Assembly (NCBI GenBank): GCA_023451735.1
Contig: JAEXYH010000036.1
Location: 139,820-203,819 of the forward strand
Direction of reading: 5' to 3'
Length of the DNA stretch: 64,000 nt
Source: Pseudomonadota bacterium
GTDB taxonomy: Bacteria > Pseudomonadota > Alphaproteobacteria > Rhizobiales > Rhizobiaceae
Shown: piece after piece, positions 51,946 to 59,886 of the stretch
Layout of the letters: every line of letters starts with the position of its first letter
Position numbering within the stretch: position 1 is the stretch's first letter
Made by a program: the position numbers and the translations under genes
The notes under the pieces: generated by a model
What the model was told of the DNA's origin: nothing
The model's input: only the letters and a program-made list of their open reading frames with translations
The model's database searches: none

Positions 51946-52345
51946 TACGCTGGCGTACCAAGGCAGGGCGCAGAGCAATATGGCGACTGCTCCTCACCAT
52001 AAGAGAACAGTCGCCGCTAGGGAAGCCAAGGGGGTAACAGCTTCCACCTCGAAATGTAGAGTAATTCTAAGACGATAGTAAGGCGCCAAATTGGTGGAGG
52101 CGAGCTACCTACCCCTAAGTCCCTCGAACCTCCACCTGCCGAAGGTGCCTACCGTTCGACTGTACGGAAGTAGAGCATCTGCACTCAACTGCAACGACGC
52201 AAGACCGTACAAAGTAGTGTGGCGGAGGTTACTGCTACTGCCCTACAAAAGCAGGAATAACCTCCACTCTCAGGTGCCCACCGTGCGGCGGCTTGGCGGG
52301 AACATTGAGTATGTGCTCATGCTCTGAAGAATAGAGCAAGCGATA
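51946..52345. ncRNA. Hairpin-rich non-coding block, structured RNA candidate
   Basis: About 400 nt without genes but with a dense series of inverted repeats: GTACGC-TG-GCGTAC (51946); GGCGACTG ... CAGTCGCC (51981-52014); GGAAGC ... GCTTCC (52021); GGTGGAGG with CGAG ... CTCG and CCTCCACC (52093-52136); CACCT-GCCGA-AGGTG (52132); CCGT ... ACGG (52151); GGAGGTTA ... TAACCTCC (52224-52264) with inner CTGC/GCAG; GCTCT ... AGAGC (52321-52338). The strand transcribed is unknown; no known ribozyme or riboswitch signature was recognised. Confidence 0.4.
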
Positions 52346-52636
52346 TTGCGATATAGTATCAGCGATGACTGTGGATAAGCTGAAAGGATAGCGATCCACT
52401 CTGGCGATCGACGGACACGCCGATCCTTCCTCGGGCCAAATCAGGCTGCCCAACGTTGTCCGGCAGTGGCGAAACGAGAGGTTAGAGCCGCCAGACTTTC
52501 AACTGCATGCAAACCAATATCTGCGCCAATCCGCCTTCAGCGCAGACACGCTGGGCGTGGCAGAGACCAAGCAATGATCTGCCGTGATGCGCAGCCGGCG
52601 AGGAGCAACCTCTTGCGGTCTCGTTTCGTTGACAGT
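52346..52636. other. Gene-free spacer
   Basis: Nothing supported before the convergent end of the DUF1254 gene. Confidence 0.4.
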
Positions 52637-54190
52637 TCAGGCACTTTTATTGATCTTCGGCGGCACCCAAGACCCGTCGATAATTCCCTCCTTGCCCCAG
52701 TAAGCGCGGATGTACAGTGAGAAGCGCCCGCTCGGAGCAGGAAGCCAGTTGGTTTCATGTTCACTTCCAGGAGATTTCGCACCTGCATAGAGCGTCAGTG
52801 ACCCGTCGCCGTTTCGCTTGAGGTCCTTGTTCTTCGTTCCGAGCGAATAGCGCTTGAGGTGGTTAGCGTGAAAGAGGTGCTTGTCGTTGTAGAGTGTAAG
52901 CGACCAGAAGCCGTTGACGGGAGGTTCCTGACCCGCCTGGAAAGTAATTTCGTAGTTGGAGCTCCCGATTAATTCCTTATCGGCGTCATCGAAGTCGGTG
53001 TAGAAATATTGCGTTTCCGTCGGGCGGTTGTCGAACATGTTCGATTTCGCCGTACCGGTGCGATTGAAGTAATCGAGGCCGAACTGCGCATTGTTGGTTG
53101 AGCGGTTCCAGCCATTGCCCGCAGGCCGGCCATTGTGCCGCCACTGAAAGAATGGGTGGATAACGCTTTTCTCCGTTTCGATAGCAGTTTCGACCAGAAC
53201 CTTCTTCAGGTCCGGGTCCCGGGCCGCGGCATCGATCAGCAGGCGAAATTGAGCGTAAAGTGCTTCCTCGCCCGGCAGTGGGTCGGCAGCCGCGATTGCG
53301 TCCGGGAATTGTTCAAAGAAATTCTCGGGGATCACCCATTTTGTCTCGCCGCCCCCTTCATCGGTATCGGTTGATTGCGGAGCGGGAATATCTTTTACCT
53401 TGCTCCACTCGATCGTCTTCATTTCGCCTGTAAAATCTTTGAGCGGATAGACGACGACTTGATTGAGCGCAGACTGGATTGCTTGCTTGTCTTCCGGCGT
53501 GTCGTCTTGGAAGATGCGGGGGATCGCATTTGCAAGCGACGTCGGGGACCGGATGACGTCGGTGATACCGCTCGGCTTTAAGCCGCTCCACCTCGGCCCG
53601 ACCAGGAGATAATGACCGGGCTTGGTACCGTAAGGCTTCCCGAGGTGGCCGAACTGATCTGTACGGGCATCATAGAGCGCATAGACCCAGAAACGATCGC
53701 CAAAATCTGGCACCTGCACGACTACCGGTTCGTCATCCAGCGAGAAAAATCCGAGGCCATAAACAACGTCCTGGTTAGGGCAGGTTACGAAGGTTTCCGA
53801 GGGCTCGATATAGTCGTGAAGCATACCCATGTGACCACGCGGTGCCGCCGGAAGTATGCCGCCCAGCAAGCCAGGGTATGGGGCTTGTGTGATTTTGGCT
53901 TTCCGATTGAGCATGTTGACGATCGGCCATCCCCAGACATAGGCCGTCTGCGCAACGGTCCTGGCGTAGCCTGAATGCATCAGAACGCCGGTCGCTGGCA
54001 TAGTAAGTTCCGATGAGGTAGTTGTTGCCTGTGCTTGCGTTTGATCGGATGCCGCAAGCAGAGGTGCGATCGACAAGACTACTGGTGCTGCCGCTTTGGG
54101 AGCAGACGCCGCACACGCCGCTGCGCCAAGACCGGCTTTCATGGCGTCGCGTCGAGAGATTTCTCTTTGTTCATGCGAGGTCGTCCTCAT
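52637..54190 (-). CDS. DUF1254/DUF1214 protein with Tat-type signal
   Basis: A 517-residue exported protein. The N-terminus has SRRDAMKAGLGAAACAAS (twin Arg at 13-14), a Tat-like signal. Then the DUF1254 domain (AYVWGWPIVNMLNR, ETFVTCPNQDVVYGLGFFSL, VVVQVPDFGDRFWVYALYDA) and the C-terminal DUF1214 domain (NGFWSLTLYNDKHLFHANHL, SLTLYAGAKSPGSEHETNWL, PSGRFSLYIRAYWGKEGIID). Such proteins are frequent in soil bacteria, structurally beta-rich, without a proven activity. It forms a likely operon with the related gene at 54230. Confidence 0.92.
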   Translation of the reverse strand: MRTTSHEQREISRRDAMKAGLGAAACAASAPKAAAPVVLSIAPLLAASDQTQAQATTTSSELTMPATGVLMHSGYARTVAQTAYVWGWPIVNMLNRKAKITQAPYPGLLGGILPAAPRGHMGMLHDYIEPSETFVTCPNQDVVYGLGFFSLDDEPVVVQVPDFGDRFWVYALYDARTDQFGHLGKPYGTKPGHYLLVGPRWSGLKPSGITDVIRSPTSLANAIPRIFQDDTPEDKQAIQSALNQVVVYPLKDFTGEMKTIEWSKVKDIPAPQSTDTDEGGGETKWVIPENFFEQFPDAIAAADPLPGEEALYAQFRLLIDAAARDPDLKKVLVETAIETEKSVIHPFFQWRHNGRPAGNGWNRSTNNAQFGLDYFNRTGTAKSNMFDNRPTETQYFYTDFDDADKELIGSSNYEITFQAGQEPPVNGFWSLTLYNDKHLFHANHLKRYSLGTKNKDLKRNGDGSLTLYAGAKSPGSEHETNWLPAPSGRFSLYIRAYWGKEGIIDGSWVPPKINKSA

Positions 54191-54229
54191 GATCCTATCC
54201 CTTGCGTCTGAGAGGTCGCGAACCGGGCC

Positions 54230-55723
54230 TCACTTCAGCTTTACGACGTCGTCAGGCTTCCATGTCTGATCAAAAAATGCCGTGCCGGTCCCATAAAGGC
54301 GGACGGCCGCAATGAAGTCGCGGCCTTCGATTGTCTGAATCCAGTTGCTTTCTGGTGCCTCTTCCGGTTTCACCGCCCCGAAATAGAGGTCAACCGATCC
54401 ATCGTCGTTTGTCTTGACCTTGTAGAAGGCGTTGATGGACGGCAGCTGCTGCTTCGTTTCCGGCATTGAGCCATCCGTGACATTGTAGGCGGTCACCGCC
54501 CAGAACAGCACGGCAGGCGGATCGGGAGGCAGGTGCAGCCTGTAGGCATTCGATCCGTTCAGGAAATTCCCATCGGCGTCACGGGCGGTAAAAGGATATT
54601 TCGACCCCGCATCTAGGGTCCGCATGACCATTGCCGGAGCGGAGGAATAGGCGAACTGGAAGTACGACGCCCGTTGCAGGACATCGAGATAGCTGTCCTG
54701 CATCCATTCGGCTGTGCCGCCCGCCCAGATGTTCTCATACTGTCTGTCTTCGTAATATAGATTGCGCTTGTCGGGGCGACCGAGCTGGCGGGTCGCAAGG
54801 ATCATCTTAGGGGCCGCTTCGATCGCCCGCAGCAAGGCTGCATTCTGCTTGTCGGTCGGCTCGAATGGTTTGCCTTTGATGATGCCGATCGATGCGAGTA
54901 CGCCGCGCGTCACAGGGTCGATTGAGGCGGTAGGCTCATAGTCGACGAATTCCTTCAGCTTCGTCCAATATGTGGCCCCCGTCGGGTACATCATGTTGAC
55001 GCGTTTGCCGCTGGCGTCGGGGAACTCCATCGGCCTGACATCCTTCTCCGGTGCCCAAAGAGGATAAATCCGGGTGCGCTCCGCATTCGCGGCGGCCGGA
55101 GCCGGGTCCGGCCCGTTCTCTCCCTTTGCCATGACTGTACGGAAGAACAGGAAGACATTGTAGGTAGGCGACTTGAAAGCGAAGTATCCCTTCGGCACGT
55201 CTCCGTCGTAACCCGGTGGCAAAAGAAGATACAACCCGCCCCGCGCTCTATCGGGGCCGATCGCGCCGACGTCGGTCAATGTGTGCTGATAGAAATCAGT
55301 GAACATGCCGATGACGTTGGGCGGGGCAGCAACGACAAGCGGCCCGTCCTCCTTCAGGTCGAGATAGCTCATCGAATAGATGACGTCCGCGTTGGGTGTG
55401 GGAACCCACGTGAGGCTGTCCATGCGTTCCTTCCAAATCGGCAGCACGTTGTATCCAGACCCGAAGGCTGCTTCTGACCCATCTCGCATGCCGATCGTGT
55501 TCAGAAGCGGGATCGAGAGAATGTAGGACTGCACGGCGTTCTGATAGTAGAGGGCGTCACGGAGGGCCTCAGCCTCGGGCTGAGGCAACCAGTTTCCCTT
55601 GTTGATCTGTTCCATCAAAGGTGGAATTCTGCTGGCGTCGTCCTGGGCATGCAGGTCGCCGACACCGACCGTCGTGCACGCTGACAGGGCAGCGACAAGG
55701 AATGCGAAGTTTACACGATTCAT
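54230..55723 (-). CDS. DUF1254/DUF1214 protein, probable lipoprotein
   Basis: A 497-residue paralogue of the downstream gene, 39 nt away on the same strand. The start at 55723 has GGAG 7 nt upstream and gives a signal peptide with a lipobox (LSAC, Cys16). DUF1254 (PIWKERMDSLTWVPTPNADV, GPLVVAAPPNVIGMFTDFYQ) and DUF1214 (FWAVTAYNVTDGSMPETKQQ, DGSVDLYFGAVKPEEAPESN, FIAAVRLYGTGTAFFDQTWK) domains are complete. The pair would place one protein in the periplasm through Tat and one anchored as lipoprotein. Confidence 0.9.
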   Translation of the reverse strand: MNRVNFAFLVAALSACTTVGVGDLHAQDDASRIPPLMEQINKGNWLPQPEAEALRDALYYQNAVQSYILSIPLLNTIGMRDGSEAAFGSGYNVLPIWKERMDSLTWVPTPNADVIYSMSYLDLKEDGPLVVAAPPNVIGMFTDFYQHTLTDVGAIGPDRARGGLYLLLPPGYDGDVPKGYFAFKSPTYNVFLFFRTVMAKGENGPDPAPAAANAERTRIYPLWAPEKDVRPMEFPDASGKRVNMMYPTGATYWTKLKEFVDYEPTASIDPVTRGVLASIGIIKGKPFEPTDKQNAALLRAIEAAPKMILATRQLGRPDKRNLYYEDRQYENIWAGGTAEWMQDSYLDVLQRASYFQFAYSSAPAMVMRTLDAGSKYPFTARDADGNFLNGSNAYRLHLPPDPPAVLFWAVTAYNVTDGSMPETKQQLPSINAFYKVKTNDDGSVDLYFGAVKPEEAPESNWIQTIEGRDFIAAVRLYGTGTAFFDQTWKPDDVVKLK

Positions 55724-55842
55724 GGCAGCTCTCCAGAATTGAGCTCGGCATGTCGCGGTAGAGCCGATCACCAAATAGGCCATAAGGGAAGTACGCAACT
55801 GTAAATCGGGATGTAACACTTCCGCCATTTTCAGCAGCACTG

Positions 55843-55867
55843 GGAACTTGTTCCTATCAAATGGGTT
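55843..55867 (+). promoter_or_regulatory. EcfG-type stress promoter
   Basis: GGAAC at 55843, 17 nt, GTT at 55865, 47 nt before the DUF982 gene. GGAAC is half of the palindrome GGAAC-TT-GTTCC, but only the plus strand has GTT at the right distance. Confidence 0.75.
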
Positions 55868-55914
55868 AGATGACATCAGACTAACGTCTGACACATTGAG
55901 TGAAGGATCATGCC

Positions 55915-56163
55915 ATGCGTAACATCTTTTGGGACAAGCCGGTCGTTGCTGGCGACAAGCTCATCTTTGGCCCCTTGGAGGCCCGTCGATTCCTTCAGAG
56001 CGAGTGGCCTCACTCGAAGAGTATTGCTTATGCCGCCGCCGACCTATGCGTACTCAAGGCGCTTGACGGTCGAGCCACGCCCGACGAAGCGCGTGAACTG
56101 TTTGAAATTGCTCTTCGGTCCGCCGAGCTCGTCCTGCCTGGGACGATGAAGCTGGCGAGCTAA
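55915..56163 (+). CDS. DUF982-domain protein under an EcfG-type promoter
   Basis: An 82-residue protein (IFWDKPVVAGDKLIFGPLEA, RRFLQSEWPHSKSIAYAAAD, CVLKALDGRATPDEARELFE) matching the DUF982 layout with the conserved WP and the C-x-x-AL-x-G core. The ATG at 55915 is preferred (AGGA 7 nt upstream). Divergent from the DUF1254 operon. Likely stress induced. Confidence 0.85.
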   Translation: MRNIFWDKPVVAGDKLIFGPLEARRFLQSEWPHSKSIAYAAADLCVLKALDGRATPDEARELFEIALRSAELVLPGTMKLAS

Positions 56164-56276
56164 GGCCACGCCTCCGAGCCCCTCGGAGTGACGGCGCGCT
56201 TGTTCTTTTCTTTGGATCTTGCCTACATAGAGCAAGCGCAATCGGTCGTTTACCTAGGCATCTGAGCCACTCACAC

Positions 56277-56301
56277 GGAACTGTCGACTGCCCTGCACGT
56301 T
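56277..56301 (+). promoter_or_regulatory. EcfG-type stress promoter
   Basis: GGAAC at 56277, 17 nt, GTT at 56299, 27 nt before the small membrane protein at 56329. Confidence 0.8.
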
Positions 56302-56328
56302 TCGCCTGTTGAGAAAACAGGAGGCAAC

Positions 56329-56544
56329 ATGTCGACATATCTGCCCATGAGCATCCTTGCCGCAGTCCTGGTCTGCGCCCTTTCCGCCGCTGCGATTAGC
56401 ATTTATAGCCGTTGGCGTCGCAGCCGCGCACCGAGCAAGCAGGTGCCCCCGGAAGAACCTACCTATGAGTGGCTTACAAGAGAAGCTCACAACGCTGTAG
56501 ATCAGCGCGCCTCAACCAGGTACGGCGGCCATCCAGATAAGTGA
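56329..56544 (+). CDS. Small single-pass membrane protein (paralogue of 42721)
   Basis: A 71-residue protein with a membrane helix (MSILAAVLVCALSAAAISIY), a basic flank (RWRRSR) and the tail PTYEWLTREAHNAVDQ ... GGHPDK shared with the protein at 42721. AGGAGG lies 5 nt before the ATG. The two paralogues share promoter type and gene architecture, so they probably arose by duplication and remain in one regulon. Confidence 0.75.
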   Translation: MSTYLPMSILAAVLVCALSAAAISIYSRWRRSRAPSKQVPPEEPTYEWLTREAHNAVDQRASTRYGGHPDK

Positions 56545-56917
56545 TCAAACGAGACAACTCGTAGATCATTGGGGCAACCCCCTTCGCTCGGCCTACACTG
56601 AAACAGAGCTCTGCAGACGCCGCAAGCCGGCGACCCTGATATTGTGAGCTGGTTCCTCCTGCGAAAGAATGAGCACTCAAACCTGAAGCGCTGCAGGATT
56701 TCTTGGTGATGGCGAAGGTCGAACTTTTTTCGCTAAAAGAAGAGATAGGCGAGCCCGCCGTCGGCTCCACAGTGTATCCCTCGGGGATATGTTGATGCTC
56801 GCGATGAGGTTTGAAATCTCAATTGCGCGCAGCGACTCCTAAGCAAGATTGCCGCGCTGAACACCTCTGACGACGCTTCCACTCGACGCGTCCGACCGTT
56901 ACCAGAGCCGCAGCAAC
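56545..56917. other. Gene-free spacer
   Basis: No supported gene. Confidence 0.4.
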
Positions 56918-56987
56918 AAAAAGGCCGGAGCGACTTATCGCACCGACCTCCGTGATCGCTTCAGGCCTGCGCCAGTACATCCGTGGT
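56918..56987 (-). repeat. Repeat family R2, copy 3 (3' UTR element of the PRC-barrel gene)
   Basis: Minus strand: CCACGGATGTACTGG (56987-56973) then, about 30 nt later, GGTCGGTGCGATAAGTCGCT-CCGGCC and TTTTT. The whole 70-nt layout matches copy 1 (20461-20532). It begins about 25 nt after the PRC-barrel stop and should terminate that transcript. Confidence 0.7.
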
Positions 56988-57009
56988 CGCAGGCGTGCAA
57001 TCAAGCTGC

Positions 57010-57483
57010 TTATTTCTTCAGCTTGTCGTAGTCGAACTTCGGAGCTTTCGACAGGTCATCCTTGTTCGTGTCGACATAGGCCTTCCACGTGCCGTTGTCG
57101 TCAGCGACTGCCATGGAAGCCGGATCGATCACCACATAGCTCGCGCCCAGACCAAGGAAGCCCCCGACGCTGGCGATCACGCCGATGACCGACTTGCCAT
57201 TGCCGATCACAACGTCGGAAATTTCGCCGACTTCTTCGTTTTCCTTGTTGTAGATGTTGAGGCCTACGAGCTTGGACGTGACCAGGTCAGTGTCCTTGAT
57301 CTCAACGGTCTTGAGTGGGGTGGTGGCAGCCATTCCCATCGTGATGCCCGGTCCGACGATTGTGGCGTCAGCGCCCGATGCCGCGGTCGCCGCAGGGTGT
57401 GTCGCCGGTGCCGCCGGCTGCTGTGCGTAGACGGCCGTGCTCATCGTAGCAAGGGTGATTGCAGCAGCGATAATCGTCTTCAT
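57010..57483 (-). CDS. PRC-barrel domain protein, exported
   Basis: A 157-residue protein: signal peptide (MKTIIAAAITLATMSTAVYA), Ala/Pro linker, then a PRC-barrel (LVTSKLVGLNIYNKENEEVG, EISDVVIGNGKSVIGVIASV, GGFLGLGASYVVIDPASMAV). GAGGAAA lies before the ATG at 57483. PRC-barrel proteins of this exported type are standard members of stress regulons in rhizobia. The EcfG-type promoter lies 51 nt upstream and an R2 terminator follows. Confidence 0.9.
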   Translation of the reverse strand: MKTIIAAAITLATMSTAVYAQQPAAPATHPAATAASGADATIVGPGITMGMAATTPLKTVEIKDTDLVTSKLVGLNIYNKENEEVGEISDVVIGNGKSVIGVIASVGGFLGLGASYVVIDPASMAVADDNGTWKAYVDTNKDDLSKAPKFDYDKLKK

Positions 57484-57533
57484 GAGTGTTTCCTCGTATG
57501 CTATTGTTATCACGGATGTCCGTGGCGCTTGAG

Positions 57534-57558
57534 AACGGGAATCTGACGCGATGGTTCC
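57534..57558 (-). promoter_or_regulatory. EcfG-type stress promoter
   Basis: Minus-strand GGAAC (57558-57554), 17 nt, GTT (57536-57534), upstream of the PRC-barrel gene. Confidence 0.8.
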
Positions 57559-57587
57559 GCTGAGACGACAATATTTTCGATATAGAA

Positions 57588-57623
57588 GACCCCCCGAAGT
57601 TTGTGGCCAAAATTCGGGGGGTC
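57588..57623 (-). terminator. Intrinsic terminator of the CsbD gene
   Basis: GACCCCCCGAA and TTCGGGGGGTC flank a 14-nt loop, 23 nt after the CsbD stop; followed by TTCTAT on the minus strand. Confidence 0.8.
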
Positions 57624-57645
57624 GAATCACGACGCGCGATCGGTG

Positions 57646-57849
57646 TCACCAGGTCTGTCGACCAAACCAGTCGTCGACATCTTTCGACGTACGGTCTTTC
57701 TCGTAGCCATAGCGCTCTTGGATCTTGCCTTCCAATTGATCGCGTTTGCCATTGATGACATCAAGGTCATCGTCGGTGAGCTTGCCCCACTGTTCCTTGA
57801 TCTTGCCCTTGGCCTGCTTCCAGTTACCTTCGACGCGGTTCCAGTCCAT
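57646..57849 (-). CDS. CsbD-family stress protein
   Basis: A 67-residue protein of the CsbD type: MDWNRVEGNWKQAKGKIKEQ, then KLTDDDLDVINGKRDQLEGK and IQERYGYEKDRTSKDVDDW. AGGAGG precedes the ATG by 7 nt. CsbD is a classical general-stress protein; in rhizobia relatives belong to the RpoE2 regulon. The divergent EcfG-type promoter at 57909-57885 is in perfect agreement. Confidence 0.95.
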   Translation of the reverse strand: MDWNRVEGNWKQAKGKIKEQWGKLTDDDLDVINGKRDQLEGKIQERYGYEKDRTSKDVDDWFGRQTW

Positions 57850-57884
57850 GTTGTTTCCTCCTGCTGTTATACGTCTGGATAAGA

Positions 57885-57924
57885 AACAATCAGCCCCGAG
57901 GAACGTTCCAGAAACAGATTCGTT
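57885..57924. promoter_or_regulatory. Bidirectional EcfG-type promoter built on a shared palindrome
   Basis: The palindrome GGAACGTTCC (57900-57909) supplies a -35 GGAAC to both strands. On plus, GTT is at 57922-57924 after 17 nt; on minus, GTT is at 57887-57885 after 17 nt. It drives CsbD (minus) and the lipoprotein gene at 57953 (plus). The two polymerases would compete for one site. Confidence 0.8.
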
Positions 57925-57952
57925 GAGTGTCGATCAAACTCGAGGACTCCCC

Positions 57953-58273
57953 ATGTTCAGGAAGCTCGCAACTCTCGCCACGACCGCCCTCGCCTGTCTG
58001 ACCCTTGCCAGCTGTGTGAGTGAAGGTGGCGGAAGATACTCAACCTACGACCGCTCCTATTACCGCTATGACGGTCCGGCGCATGTCTATAGGGACGATC
58101 GTAGATATCGCGAATGGGATCGCCACCGGGACTACCGGCGTGACGCGCGACGTGATGATCGGAGGAATTGGGACAGAAACGACCGGCGTCGGTCGGACGA
58201 CCGTGACAGGCGCGACTACCGCGGCAACAACCGCGAGGGAAATGCCCCGATCATTTTGCCGCCACGCCGGTAA
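57953..58273 (+). CDS. Arg/Asp-rich lipoprotein under an EcfG-type promoter
   Basis: A 106-residue protein with a lipoprotein signal (MFRKLATLATTALACLTLAS then Cys21, lipobox LASC) and a long disordered tail rich in Arg, Asp and Tyr (DRRYREWDRHRDYRRDARRD), ending with APIILPPRR. Similar low-complexity exported proteins occur in rhizobia, but no function is known. The strongly charged tail could bind peptidoglycan, LPS or DNA. Confidence 0.8.
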   Translation: MFRKLATLATTALACLTLASCVSEGGGRYSTYDRSYYRYDGPAHVYRDDRRYREWDRHRDYRRDARRDDRRNWDRNDRRRSDDRDRRDYRGNNREGNAPIILPPRR

Positions 58274-58753
58274 TAAAACGCCCTCTTACGGCCGCCAAGG
58301 ATGGCGGCGTCGGTGTCCATCGGCGAAGCTGTTGGTTGCCACTCAGACCGGAGCCGGTGGGGTATGGACGAAAACCTGGACCACAGGAGGTAGTCCATAG
58401 ATTCCTACTTAGACAGAGTGTGAGCCGTTGCTACGCTGAGCGGCTGGAACCGCGAGTACGTTTAGCGTCTCGACCTGCGTGTTCAATCGGCTGCCCGAGG
58501 GCGACGCACGCCTGGTGCCGTAATCGTGTTCAACGGAACGACCGCCGAAGGGGCGATGAAGCTTCGTAAACATTGTCGGCGCGCACACGCCCGGTGTCTA
58601 AGCCTGAGCGACCTCTCGCACCAACCTCCCTTAACCGCCTGAGCCAATGCCTTTAAATCCGCGGTCACTGCCGAGCAAGCAATTGCTTCTTTAGTTTGTC
58701 GGAGTGGGACTTCGGAGATTCGACGAATGCGGTCCGAACAAAAACATTCCTCA
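58274..58753. other. Gene-free spacer
   Basis: No supported gene. A GCCGCC-AAGGAT-GGCGGC hairpin follows the lipoprotein gene at about 58293-58310 and may end its transcript. Confidence 0.4.
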
Positions 58754-58909
58754 TCAAGACCGCTGTGCACACCGGCGCATGAACCTATCAATTTGACGCC
58801 GGTCACCTCCGAACTTTTCCAGGATCTTGACGGCTTGCGGGATGCTCAAGACATAAGCTTCCTGCAACTGCTCGAGCGTGTATTTCGGTAGTGATGGTGC
58901 GAGGTTCAT
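58754..58909 (-). CDS. Small hypothetical protein under an EcfG-type variant promoter
   Basis: A 51-residue protein (MNLAPSLPKYTLEQLQEAYV, LSIPQAVKILEKFGGDRRQI, DRFMRRCAQRS) with GGAG 6 nt before the ATG at 58909. Compact, helical and basic at the end. Not assigned to a family; the excellent ribosome site and the promoter at 58956 make it a likely real gene. Confidence 0.7.
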   Translation of the reverse strand: MNLAPSLPKYTLEQLQEAYVLSIPQAVKILEKFGGDRRQIDRFMRRCAQRS

Positions 58910-58931
58910 TATAATCTCCTTAAGCACCAAG

Positions 58932-58956
58932 AATGCGACCGCTTGTCATAAGTTCC
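58932..58956 (-). promoter_or_regulatory. EcfG-type promoter, ATT variant
   Basis: Minus-strand GGAAC (58956-58952), 17 nt, ATT (58934-58932), 23 nt before the small gene at 58909. Confidence 0.55.
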
Positions 58957-59579
58957 TTTATGCCATCCTGACGAACACCACCATTTCCCGCCCGATCCGA
59001 TCCCGCTCGTTCAGATCAACGAGCGCGCCCTCTGTGTATAGGGCCGGCCCACTTCAGCCCGAGCGCCGGTGACGCGCTTAAGACGCCATCGTATCGCTGG
59101 CCTAACAAGTCTGGCACCCATTCTATCTTCGCTCGCGAAGGCAACGTGCCTTGAAGCCCTGGGAACCGGCGGGAATTGAACGCTCTTAAAGCGTTCATGA
59201 GGGCGGCGATCGAAGCGCGTATGCTGGACTGGAGTCATACAGGGCACGCTCGGCTCGCCCTCCGATTGGTCCGTATGCAAAACACCAGGTGTCTCCCCAT
59301 CAAAACCTGCCGCTTTCGTATCTATCGCGCGCGCCGGATTTGTTTTCGGCCGGTCGAGAAGTGGAATCGAGATCCGATCCTAAGAATGTCACAGTTGGAT
59401 TGCCAGTGGCTGCGTCGTATTCGATTAGGGCATGAAGACCGGACCGACTACGGCGGGGATGTCGATTTCGGCTGCGTCATGCGCGACAAGACAACTTACA
59501 ATAAGCGCGACTGGTTTATGTGGTCGAGCGGTGCGGCACAGTATGTACGCGTTCCGAAGCGGCTCTTTCGCAGGAAGGG
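58957..59579. other. Spacer with duplicated, decayed DNA
   Basis: No intact gene. Around 59440-59490 the sequence resembles 38060-38105, continuing into the pseudogene at 59580. Confidence 0.4.
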
Positions 59580-59765
59580 AAACAGGAGCATCGTGAGGCC
59601 GCGAATTTGTTGGACTGGACCGCGTATTTACCCAGGTCATCCCGGAACGCGATACTCACTCCGACGAACCTGTCATGCTACTCATGCGATTATTCCCGGA
59701 CGGCACAACTTCCGAAAGCGATCCACTCTCTGCGGCCGAACGCTGGTCTCGCGGCTACAAGCCGT
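59580..59765 (+). pseudogene. Decayed copy of the small gene at 38360-38557
   Basis: The stretch from GTTGGACTGGACCGCGT to GCGGCCGAACGCTGGTCTCG matches the gene at 38360 nearly base for base (shared protein-level remnants VTQVIPERDTHSDE and SESDPLSAAERWSRG), but it lacks the start region and the frame is broken. It marks the second copy of a duplicated segment. Confidence 0.7.
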
Positions 59766-59833
59766 ATCCTTTAGCGGGTGCATAAAAACTAATGAAGCCA
59801 GATTTCCCTCAGCGTTTCCGTCGAAGTCGGAGA

Positions 59834-59858
59834 GGAACCGAATCCTGTCGTCAGCGTT
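59834..59858 (+). promoter_or_regulatory. EcfG-type stress promoter
   Basis: GGAAC at 59834, 17 nt, GTT at 59856, 28 nt before the small exported protein at 59887. Confidence 0.8.
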
Positions 59859-59886
59859 GAGGGGCCGCAAATCAAGAAGGTACCCC

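Noticed and set aside
51946..52345. CRISPR array or tandem repeat
   Set aside because: The hairpins differ in sequence and spacing; there is no repeated unit.
59176..59886. Long plus frame running into the small exported protein gene
   Set aside because: The upstream part has no ribosome site, crosses duplicated decayed DNA and has atypical composition; the promoter and signal peptide place the start at 59887.
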